Origin: Kiritimatiellia bacterium
GTDB lineage: Bacteria > Verrucomicrobiota > Kiritimatiellia > RFP12 > UBA1067
DNA: 8,365 bases
Direction: 5' to 3'
Assembly (NCBI GenBank): GCA_904502135.1
Contig: CAJGDE010000082.1
Span: 1-8,365 of the forward strand
Below are positions 1 through 5,946 of the stretch, in pieces. Numbering within the stretch: the first letter of the stretch is position 1; each line of letters begins with the position of its first letter. The notes under the pieces are model-generated. The model did no database searches, had not been told where the DNA came from, and was given only the letters and a program-made list of their open reading frames with translations. The position numbers and the translations under genes were made by a program.

Positions 1-134
1 CACGTCAATCCGAATGCAACCGGATTCAAATCAACGGATTTTTGGCACAGATTAAATGCAACAAGGCAAATTAAATGCACATCATTACACTAGGTTGCAT
101 TTAACCTGCCCATAGTTGCATTTACTTTGTCCGG
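1..134. repeat. Cluster of five TTAAATGCAAC-type motifs in mixed orientation
   Basis: Five copies of a short motif lie in a non-coding, AT-rich stretch downstream of thiD. Forward copies are at 13-20 (AATGCAAC, partial), 52-62 (TTAAATGCAAC) and 71-79 (TTAAATGCA, partial). Reverse-strand copies are at 94-104 (GTTGCATTTAA) and 115-124 (GTTGCATTTA). Several copies carry a GGCA or GGACA a few bases before the motif (44-47, 65-68, 107-110 on the minus strand, about 129-132 on the minus strand), so the real unit may be about 17-19 bp. The copy at 13-20 sits exactly in the loop of a 6-bp hairpin, AATCCG (7-12) and CGGATT (21-26), and CGGATT recurs at 35-40. These are direct observations. Multiple binding sites for a protein (operator, iteron or transposase-end sites) are possible, but nothing in the window identifies which. 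Confidence 0.8.
53..124. repeat. Nested inverted repeat downstream of thiD
   Basis: The outer arms are perfect 10-mers, TAAATGCAAC (53-62) and GTTGCATTTA (115-124). A 4-bp middle arm follows, GGCA (65-68) with TGCC (107-110). The inner arms are perfect 9-mers, TTAAATGCA (71-79) and TGCATTTAA (96-104), enclosing a 16-nt loop (80-95). Small internal bulges separate the three stems. Neither side has a T-run, so this does not look like an ordinary intrinsic terminator, although in RNA it could still fold at the 3' end of the thiD transcript. The symmetry could equally reflect paired protein-binding sites. Confidence 0.75.
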
Positions 135-179
135 CGACCATGTAAAGGTAAGCGGGGCGGATTGCAGTGGCGTCATTCA
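125..179. other. Short non-coding stretch after thiD, no feature seen
   Basis: This 55-base stretch lies between the repeat cluster and the thiD stop codon. It is more GC-rich than the repeat cluster. I see no conserved gene, no stem followed by a T-run on the minus strand, and no convincing promoter. Confidence 0.5.
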
Positions 180-968
180 CTAATACAAAACTCCGCAATC
201 ATCGCCGACAAAATATGATTTTTCTATCGCCCGATGAACATACTCTTTTGCGCCGGTCACAGCCTCTTTCAGATTTCGTCCTAAAGCCATCTCCGATGCA
301 AGCGCGGCGGACAAAGTGCACCCGGTGCCATGGGTCGAGACGGGGTTTTCAATCCACGGCAGAGAAAACGATGTAAAGTCTTCTCCGTCGAAAAGAATAT
401 CCTCTGCATACTCTGCGTTTCGCAGCGCATGCCCTCCCTTTATTAGAACGGCCGCCCCGAATTTATCGTAAAGTCTTTTAGCCGCGTCGCGGACATCCGC
501 CAGAGACTCTATGGATCTTCCTGACAACACTTCGGCCTCAGGAATATTGGGCGTTATCACCGTCGCCAAGGGGAACAGGAACTCCTCCATTGCCCTGCGA
601 GCGGAATCTCCCGATAATTTCGCTCCGCTGGTAGCTACCATGACAGGATCTACCACCTTCTTTATTTCAGGATAAAGTTTTATCTTCTCTGCTACCTTGG
701 CTACGACATCATAAGAGCTAAGCATGCCTGTCTTCAACGCCGCTATCGAATAAGTTCCAAGCACCGCGTCCAATTGAGAGGCGACGAAATCCGCAGAGAC
801 ATTGTCTATCGCGTAAACGCCCCCTGGATTTTGTGCGGTAAGCGCCGTAAAAACTGTGCACCCATGAAGCTTATACGCATGAAAGGTGCGCAAATCCGCC
901 TGCACACCGGCATTCCCGCCGCTGTCACTGCCCGCTATCGTAAGACAACAAGGATGAATCCCTTTCAT
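180..968 (-). CDS. thiD: ThiD: hydroxymethylpyrimidine/phosphomethylpyrimidine kinase
   Basis: Cytosolic ribokinase-fold enzyme that phosphorylates HMP to HMP-P and then HMP-PP, the pyrimidine half of thiamine diphosphate. The 262-residue product matches the usual ThiD length. Visible motifs: GSDSGGNAG at 13-21 (substrate site), TALTAQN at 41-47, LKTGMLS at 78-84, VDPVM at 106-110, TPN at 139-141, IKGGH at 176-180, and the anion-hole/catalytic HGTGCT at 213-218 near the C-terminus. The frame is open to an ATG at 1013, but the ATG at 968 is chosen: it has AAGGAG nine bases upstream and starts just before the conserved core (MKGIHPCCLTIAGSD). The ATG at 977 directly abuts that AAGGAG and is less likely. 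The stop is TAG. No thiE, thiM or thiC lies beside it, and the 74-nt leader is too short for a TPP riboswitch. It is the last gene of the run. Confidence 0.93.
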   Translation of the reverse strand: MKGIHPCCLTIAGSDSGGNAGVQADLRTFHAYKLHGCTVFTALTAQNPGGVYAIDNVSADFVASQLDAVLGTYSIAALKTGMLSSYDVVAKVAEKIKLYPEIKKVVDPVMVATSGAKLSGDSARRAMEEFLFPLATVITPNIPEAEVLSGRSIESLADVRDAAKRLYDKFGAAVLIKGGHALRNAEYAEDILFDGEDFTSFSLPWIENPVSTHGTGCTLSAALASEMALGRNLKEAVTGAKEYVHRAIEKSYFVGDDCGVLY

Positions 969-977
969 AAATTTCAT

Positions 978-983
978 CTCCTT
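978..983 (-). promoter_or_regulatory. Shine-Dalgarno site that decides the thiD start
   Basis: AAGGAG on the minus strand with a 9-nt spacer to the ATG at 968. The ATG at 977 follows it without any spacer, and the ATG at 1013 lies upstream of it, so the site favours 968. Confidence 0.75.
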
Positions 984-1031
984 GAGATTATTCCAAATTG
1001 CGTTAGCGGGCAATCTCGTGCCACATAAAAC

Positions 1032-1041
1032 CCTAATTAGG
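1032..1041. repeat. 10-bp perfect palindrome in the SGNH-thiD gap
   Basis: CCTAATTAGG reads the same on both strands and lies 1 nt beyond the stop codon of the SGNH hydrolase gene, in the 74-nt gap before thiD. It could be a small operator half or chance. There is no T-run after it, so it is not a terminator. Confidence 0.45.
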
Positions 1042-1042
1042 C

Positions 1043-2194
1043 TTACTTAAGCTTGAGAGCTTCTTTAACGGCCTTGCCGAACGATTTTGCGAGCGCCATC
1101 ATCCCCCAATCGTTCGGATGGCATCCATCAACCGTTCCCTCGCCATCGGAAAAATACATATCCTTTTTCGGCAGATAATAAAGATCCTTCCAACCTTCCG
1201 CAATAAGCTTATCGTAGAGATTCTTTGTATAGATGTCTTTCACGTTCGGCTCGCCTCCAAAGACATCGCACGCTTCCGCCATGATGATCGGAACGCCCGG
1301 GCGCTTAGCGCGAAGATTACGGATAAAAGGCTCATAGTTTTCCTCGACTAAACCGCGTTTGCGCTTGGACGATACAGTTTTGCTGCCCATATTCCATAAG
1401 CAGTCAAGAACATAGCAGCTGGCATCTATGCGCAGGAGATGTTCGCTCATCTCATACTCCATCATGCCCGAGCCAGAAAACCCGAGATTGACAACCGGCA
1501 CATCAAGATCACGGCCGAGAATATTCACAAACGAAAGCCCCGGGCGAGATGCACAGCCGCCGTGGGTAATTGATGTACCGTAGAAAACGACAGGCTTCTG
1601 AACGCCGCTTTTGCGCGGCGGCAAAGGCTTGATGTCGGCCTTCTCTTCAATACCGAGCCTGAAACTCTTTATGCCATTATAAAGCGGAAGATTGACAAGA
1701 CACGCGCTGCCCGGCTTCCACGGAATCTGCAAAGTTGCGCCTTTAACATCTCTAATGCGACCTGTCTTTACATATATCCAGCGATTAGCCTTCTCGTCAT
1801 AACGATAAACGTCTATGCCGCTAACTCCCGTAGATGGCATGTGATCCATTTCAAGGTCATTGAAATAAGGAACCCACTTAAAGGTAAGTTTCTTAGAATC
1901 TGTAACGAACCTGAACTGCAGACCAGTGGTGTGATGTTTCATCGCTCTAACGCCGCCGTTCACATTCGTCGTCACGCCCGAAGGAAGCCTGTCATAATAA
2001 TGGTCGACATCGTCAAACATACGGCCTTCTATAGGCAAAAGTTTTCCATCCATCCACTTTACGCCGTTGGTCACAACTATATCGGCTATCGCCATTCTCT
2101 CATCGAACTTTGCAATATTCGATGACTGCTGTGCGTTCAACGAAAGAACAGCCGCGGCCATGGCGAAGGATGCAACAACATTTTTCAATTTCAT
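1043..2194 (-). CDS. Secreted SGNH/GDSL-family hydrolase with GxDLY-type N-terminal domain
   Basis: Probable exported esterase, perhaps removing acyl groups from carbohydrates; the substrate is unknown. Residues 1-21 form a Sec signal peptide (positive MKLKN, hydrophobic core, likely cleavage after SLNA, before QQ). Residues about 30-195 look like the beta-rich domain that precedes this esterase type, with GIDVY at 126-130 matching the GxDLY signature. The SGNH domain spans about 200-383. Visible elements are block I YGTSIT with nucleophile Ser208, block II NLGFSGSG (Gly238), block III LDCLWNM with Asn268, and block V DGCHP with Asp356 and His359. Length 383 fits two domains. The ATG overlaps the rluD stop as ATGA, and AAGGG lies 6 nt upstream (2201-2205), so translation is probably coupled to rluD. 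The fold is well supported, the substrate is not. A role in polysaccharide use would fit the sugar genes upstream in the run. Confidence 0.85.
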   Translation of the reverse strand: MKLKNVVASFAMAAAVLSLNAQQSSNIAKFDERMAIADIVVTNGVKWMDGKLLPIEGRMFDDVDHYYDRLPSGVTTNVNGGVRAMKHHTTGLQFRFVTDSKKLTFKWVPYFNDLEMDHMPSTGVSGIDVYRYDEKANRWIYVKTGRIRDVKGATLQIPWKPGSACLVNLPLYNGIKSFRLGIEEKADIKPLPPRKSGVQKPVVFYGTSITHGGCASRPGLSFVNILGRDLDVPVVNLGFSGSGMMEYEMSEHLLRIDASCYVLDCLWNMGSKTVSSKRKRGLVEENYEPFIRNLRAKRPGVPIIMAEACDVFGGEPNVKDIYTKNLYDKLIAEGWKDLYYLPKKDMYFSDGEGTVDGCHPNDWGMMALAKSFGKAVKEALKLK

Positions 2195-3111
2195 TTTATT
2201 CCCTTTTCGTTTAGTGTTAAATATGGTTTCATATCGTCCGGAACAGGAGCAGAAAACTCCATAACCTTGGATGTGACAGGATGATAAAGTTTAAGCTTCC
2301 AGGCGTGAAGCATCTGTCTTGGAGGTTGAGGATCGAGCTTTTTGTCTAAAGCGCTTTTCCCGTAAACCTTATCTCCAATAATCGGACAGCCGATCGACGA
2401 CATGTGCACTCTTATCTGATGGGTTCTACCTGTCTCGATTCTGCACTCAAAAACCGTTAAAGGATTTTCTTTCCCCGATGACGACAGATTTTCAACCGTC
2501 AAAGCCCTGTAATTCGTTATGGCGCACTTTCCGTTTTTTTCAACGATCGCCATGCGTTTTCTGTCTACAGGATGGCGGCCGATCAGGTTTTCTATCCGAC
2601 CTGCCTGTAATCGGGCCTTTCCGTGACACACGGCAAGATACGTCTTCTCGATGGATTTGTGGCTCGCGAAAGCTTTTACAAGCCCATCCATCGCCTTTTG
2701 AGATTTCGCAACGACAATCAGCCCTGATGTGTCTTGGTCAAGACGATGCACTATCCCGGGTCTGGCGACACCGCCTATTCCGGAAAGATCGGGGCAATGA
2801 TATAAAAGAGCGTTTACGAGAGTTCCTGTAAAATGCCCGGGCGCTGGATGCACCACCATGCCGGGAGCCTTGTTTACAACAAGCATATCGCCATCTTCAA
2901 AAACGATATCAAGTTTAATATCCTCGGCTTCAGGTATAGCCGGCACGGGAGGAGGAATTTCAACAACAACTTCATCGTCGTCAACGACCTTCATCCCCGC
3001 CTTTTCGGCCACTGCCCCGTTGACAGTAACAAACCCGGCTTTTATCAACCCCTCTATGCGGGAGCGAGAAAAGTCCGGGTATGATTCGAGTATTTTCTTA
3101 TCGAGTCTCAT
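2191..3111 (-). CDS. rluD: RluD-family large-subunit rRNA pseudouridine synthase
   Basis: Converts uridines to pseudouridine in RNA. The RluD branch acts on helix 69 of 23S rRNA (1911/1915/1917 in E. coli numbering). From the start at 3111 the protein has 306 residues, typical for the family. An N-terminal S4 RNA-binding domain covers about 1-60 ([20 protein letters not shown], then VTVNG). The catalytic domain covers about 68-295, with HRLDQDTSG at 122-130 (catalytic Asp125), EKTYLA at 155-160 and ETGRTHQIRVHM at 226-237. The frame is open further upstream to a TTG at 3156, but ATG 3111 begins exactly at the usual family start and is preferred. Only a weak GAAG lies upstream, and the start overlaps the malic enzyme end by 14 nt, so coupling or reinitiation is likely. 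The end overlaps the next gene by ATGA. RluA or RluC paralogues cannot be excluded, though the S4 domain plus motif context favours RluD. Confidence 0.92.
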   Translation of the reverse strand: MRLDKKILESYPDFSRSRIEGLIKAGFVTVNGAVAEKAGMKVVDDDEVVVEIPPPVPAIPEAEDIKLDIVFEDGDMLVVNKAPGMVVHPAPGHFTGTLVNALLYHCPDLSGIGGVARPGIVHRLDQDTSGLIVVAKSQKAMDGLVKAFASHKSIEKTYLAVCHGKARLQAGRIENLIGRHPVDRKRMAIVEKNGKCAITNYRALTVENLSSSGKENPLTVFECRIETGRTHQIRVHMSSIGCPIIGDKVYGKSALDKKLDPQPPRQMLHAWKLKLYHPVTSKVMEFSAPVPDDMKPYLTLNEKGIK

Positions 3112-4390
3112 TCCTCGCTTCAAGACTCTTACGATATTCGGCGAGATCAACGTCAAGACGCGCCACGCCAGACTTTACGGCGGCTTCGGCCACTGCGTAG
3201 CTTACCTCGACAAAAAGGCGACGGTCGAACGGTTTTGGAATAATGTAGCCAGTGCCGAACTCAAGCGTCTCGTTCGGGTAGAGCGCCTTGATATCTTCAG
3301 GCACGCTCTGACGAGCGAGATTCGCTAAAGCATCTGCGGCGGCAACCTTCATCTCTTTGTTGATTGTCGTGGCGCGAACGTCGAGCGCGCCCCTGAAAAG
3401 ATACGGGAAGCCGAGAACATTGTTGATCTGGTTCGGATAATCGCTGCGTCCCGTGACCATGACATACTTGCGGCCCAAGAGAGCTTTTTCGACCTCAACA
3501 GGAGAAATCTCGGGGTCGGGATTGGCCATCGCGAAAATCGCGGGGAAACTCCCCATCGTCTTGACATCTTCCCCCGTAAGAACGTTCGCTGCTGAAACGC
3601 CGATAAAGACATCCGCGCCGACGAGAGCCTCTTTAAGAGTGAGAGCCTTCGTATCGACCGCGTGCTTCGCCTTGAAAGCGTTGAGATCCGTACGGTCCTT
3701 GCGGATTGTGCCTTTCGTATCACACATCGTAACATCGACGACACCGGCGGCCTTGAGCATTTCACAAATGCGTATTCCGGCCGCGCCTGCGCCGTTCATG
3801 ACGACTTTGAGCGACTTAAGCTCACGGCCCGCGAGATAAGCGTAATTGATCACACCTGAAAGCGAAATCACGGCCGTACCCCACTGATCGTCGTGAAAGA
3901 CGGGAATATCGAGCTCACGATCAAGCGTATCTTCTATTTCAAAGCAGGCGGGAGAAGCGATATCCTCAAGATTTACGCCACCATACTGCGGAGCAAGAGC
4001 CTTCACCATTTCAATGACACGCTTAGGGTCGGTCTTGCCTGTGTTTTCGCCGTTCTGACGGCAGCAGTTAAGCGGCACAGGCCATGCGTCGACATCGCCG
4101 AACGCCTTGAACAAAACGGCCTTTCCTTCCATAACGGGTATGGAAGCGGCGGCCCCAAGATCACCGAGCCCGAGAATCGCAGTGCCGTCAGAAACTACAG
4201 CTACGAGATTGGGCTTCGCCGTAACGTCGTAAAGCGCCTTCTCGTCGGCGGCGACAGCCTTTACCGCATGGGCGACACCAGGCGTATACGCTAAGCACAG
4301 ATCATCCTTAGTCTTGAGCGGCGTGGGCAAACGTACTGCGACCTTACCGCCCTTATGATACTTAAGCACTTCTTCTTTTTCAAAAGCCAT
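3098..4390 (-). CDS. Malic enzyme, short single-domain (MaeB/YtsJ-type)
   Basis: Oxidative decarboxylation of malate to pyruvate with reduction of NAD(P), in the cytosol. The 430-residue protein is the compact bacterial form and lacks the C-terminal phosphotransacetylase domain of full-length MaeB. Visible elements: YTPGVA at 35-40 (Tyr35), MEGKAVLFK at 87-95 (Lys90), [13 protein letters not shown] at 141-153 (metal-binding acidic pair), HDDQWGTA at 166-173, Rossmann GAGAAG at 200-205, MANPDPEI at 288-295, and [10 protein letters not shown] at 315-324. Trp170 replaces the His common in FHDDQHGTA, and residues about 104-120 form a Cys-containing variant loop before the conserved VKAL segment. 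Cofactor preference cannot be called. The start ATG at 4390 gives the expected N-terminus. Only a weak purine-rich AGAGAG (4398-4403) lies upstream. It overlaps rluD by 14 nt. Confidence 0.95.
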   Translation of the reverse strand: MAFEKEEVLKYHKGGKVAVRLPTPLKTKDDLCLAYTPGVAHAVKAVAADEKALYDVTAKPNLVAVVSDGTAILGLGDLGAAASIPVMEGKAVLFKAFGDVDAWPVPLNCCRQNGENTGKTDPKRVIEMVKALAPQYGGVNLEDIASPACFEIEDTLDRELDIPVFHDDQWGTAVISLSGVINYAYLAGRELKSLKVVMNGAGAAGIRICEMLKAAGVVDVTMCDTKGTIRKDRTDLNAFKAKHAVDTKALTLKEALVGADVFIGVSAANVLTGEDVKTMGSFPAIFAMANPDPEISPVEVEKALLGRKYVMVTGRSDYPNQINNVLGFPYLFRGALDVRATTINKEMKVAAADALANLARQSVPEDIKALYPNETLEFGTGYIIPKPFDRRLFVEVSYAVAEAAVKSGVARLDVDLAEYRKSLEARNETR

Positions 4391-4422
4391 TGTATTTCTC
4401 TCTTTCTTTTTAAATTTTTTAT
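4391..4422 (-). promoter_or_regulatory. A-rich, purine-rich leader of the malic enzyme gene
   Basis: On the minus strand these 32 nt are almost only A and G with a few T (ATAAAAAATTT, then AAAAAGAAAGAGAG). There is no canonical Shine-Dalgarno; AGAGAG at 4398-4403 is the nearest thing. Such unstructured A-rich leaders can support initiation without a strong ribosome site. No promoter boxes were recognised with confidence. Confidence 0.35.
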
Positions 4423-4471
4423 CTCCTAACTCTAAACCCTAACCCCTAACCCCTAACTCCTAACTCTAAAC
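4423..4471. repeat. Telomere-like CCCTAAC heptad tract
   Basis: A short tandem array fills most of the gap between the transporter and malic enzyme genes. From 4424 the plus-strand units are TCCTAAC, TCTAAAC, CCTAAC (6 nt), CCCTAAC, CCCTAAC, TCCTAAC, TCTAAAC. The 15-mer CTCCTAACTCTAAAC is repeated exactly at 4423-4437 and 4457-4471, flanking the three C-richest units. On the minus (mRNA-sense) strand it has G-runs of 2, 4, 4, 3 and 2 separated mostly by TTA-type spacers. It ends directly at the transporter stop codon (4472-4474). Function is unknown: slippage-prone filler, a protein-binding array, or a structured leader are all possible. Confidence 0.85.
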
Positions 4472-5944
4472 TCACAACTCCACCTTCTTATATTTCGGCA
4501 CAAGTGTCTTCATGCAGCACCAGCCAACGAGATAAGCTACAGCGCAATATCCGAAAACGATGCAGTACCCAGCTGGCTTTCCGGTATAGCCCAGAAACTC
4601 CATCGCGGGATGTGCATACTCGGCACCCTTGGCGAGAAGTTCCTTCGTCATCTCAACTTCCTTGCCGTCGACAATAGTCGTGCCGGACGCGTACGAGAAA
4701 AGCTTTCCGGCGCCCTTGTTAACGATAAAGCTTCCGCAACCTGCGGCGAACTGAGCGATGCCGGTTAACGTGCCGATCGTCGACTTCGGGAACATATCGC
4801 CTACAACCGAATAGATGTTCGCGCTCCAGGCCTGATGCCCGGCGCAGGCGATGCCGATAAGAATCGCCGGCCACCATGCGGAATGAGCGCCGAGAGGCTG
4901 AGCGCCGAGAGCGAACAAAGGCAGACACGCGAAGATGAACATAGCGATCATTCTACCCTCGTACGGGTTCATCGCTCTCTTGTCGACCATGTATGTCGGA
5001 ATCTTGCAAAGATAAATCGACGCGAACGTAACAATGGCATAGAGGGTGAAAATAAGCGCCATTCCCATTCCGTCAGATGTCTTGTAGCCGAACTGATCCG
5101 AAAGGTATACAGGCGTCCAGAAAAGGAAGAACCACCACACGCCGTCGGTAAGAAAACGCCCTAAAACGAGCGCCCATGTCTGACGCAGCGAGAAAGCCTT
5201 GATATATGAAATCTTCGGTCCTTCAAGCGTCTTTGCCGCCTTGACGGCCTCGTCCGACCTGTCGTCGCTCAGAATATATTCGAGCTCGGCCTTGTTCACG
5301 AGAGGGTTCTCGTTCGGCTTTTTGTAAAGCCACATCCAAAAGCCCATCCACACGAAACCTGCGGCGCCGACGATGATAAACGACATCTCCCAACCCCAGA
5401 ACTTGGCGATAAGCGGTATCGTAAGAGGCGCGGCGAGAGCTCCCACGGAAGAGCCCGCATTGAAGATCGATGTCGCAAACGCGCGATCCTTCTTCGGGAA
5501 GTATTCCGCCGTCACCTTAATCGCCGCGGGAAAGTTCCCCGCCTCGCCGACTGCGAGAATGCTACGGCACGCGAGGAAGAGCCACACGGATGTCGTCATC
5601 CCCATCATGCTCACAAACCCGACGGTCTTGAGAGCACTCGAGCCTACTCCGCAGGCCGCGTGAAGACAGGCACCGACAGACCAGATGAATATCGCCCACA
5701 GATAACCCTTGCGAGTTCCGAGCCAATCGATGAACTTTCCGGCAAAAAGATTTGCGATGGCGTATACAATCGAAAAGATGCCAGTGATCGTTCCATAATC
5801 GTTATCGGACCAGCCGAAGACCGGTGCGATAAAATCTTTATACGTCAAAGAAAGAACTTGTCTGTCGAGATAATTAACGGTTGTCGCGAAAAAGAGCAAC
5901 GAACAGATAATCCAGCGGAAATTTGATTTTTTATTTTCGTTCAT
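4472..5944 (-). CDS. MFS transporter, hexuronate (ExuT-like, anion:cation symporter) type
   Basis: Inner-membrane secondary transporter, likely proton- or cation-coupled uptake of a sugar acid or related organic anion. The 490-residue protein has about 12 hydrophobic segments in two halves joined by a charged cytoplasmic loop (about 208-250). Family marks: NYLDRQVLS at 24-32 at the end of TM1; GKFIDWLGTRKGY at 69-81, the MFS motif between TM2 and TM3; RSILAVGEAGNFPAAIK at 127-143; and NIYSVVGDMFPKSTIGTLTG at 376-395. A hydrophilic stretch of about 45 residues (about 416-458, TTIVDGKEVEMTKELL and following) separates the last two membrane segments. The gene starts 2 nt after the oxidoreductase stop, with AAGG at 5952-5955 spaced 7 nt from the ATG, so it belongs to the same transcript. 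Substrate assignment rests on family resemblance only. The stop is TGA. Confidence 0.9.
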   Translation of the reverse strand: MNENKKSNFRWIICSLLFFATTVNYLDRQVLSLTYKDFIAPVFGWSDNDYGTITGIFSIVYAIANLFAGKFIDWLGTRKGYLWAIFIWSVGACLHAACGVGSSALKTVGFVSMMGMTTSVWLFLACRSILAVGEAGNFPAAIKVTAEYFPKKDRAFATSIFNAGSSVGALAAPLTIPLIAKFWGWEMSFIIVGAAGFVWMGFWMWLYKKPNENPLVNKAELEYILSDDRSDEAVKAAKTLEGPKISYIKAFSLRQTWALVLGRFLTDGVWWFFLFWTPVYLSDQFGYKTSDGMGMALIFTLYAIVTFASIYLCKIPTYMVDKRAMNPYEGRMIAMFIFACLPLFALGAQPLGAHSAWWPAILIGIACAGHQAWSANIYSVVGDMFPKSTIGTLTGIAQFAAGCGSFIVNKGAGKLFSYASGTTIVDGKEVEMTKELLAKGAEYAHPAMEFLGYTGKPAGYCIVFGYCAVAYLVGWCCMKTLVPKYKKVEL

Positions 5945-5946
5945 TT

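Noticed and set aside
53..124. Intrinsic terminator for the thiD transcript
   Set aside because: The inverted repeat is strong but AT-rich with bulges, and no T-run follows on the minus strand (the exit reads ATCTGTGCC).
167..376. Small plus-strand open frame starting beside the thiD end
   Set aside because: It is almost entirely antisense to the conserved thiD C-terminus and reads as a shadow frame.
969..1013. ATG at 1013 as the thiD start
   Set aside because: It adds 15 residues with no family resemblance and lies upstream of a strong AAGGAG that is well spaced for the ATG at 968.
969..1042. TPP riboswitch upstream of thiD
   Set aside because: The gap is only 74 nt and I see none of the conserved thi-box segments.
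2858..3328. 156-codon open frame on the plus strand across the malic enzyme-rluD junction
   Set aside because: Low-complexity Ser/Thr-rich translation antisense to two well-supported genes; no ribosome site or homology signal.
3349..3765. 138-codon open frame on the minus strand inside the malic enzyme gene
   Set aside because: It is Arg/Ser-rich, lies in another frame of a clearly conserved gene and shows no family motif.
4423..4471. True telomere or eukaryotic origin of the sequence
   Set aside because: The tract is 49 bp, degenerate and internal, and lies between intact bacterial genes in a tight run with bacterial ribosome sites.
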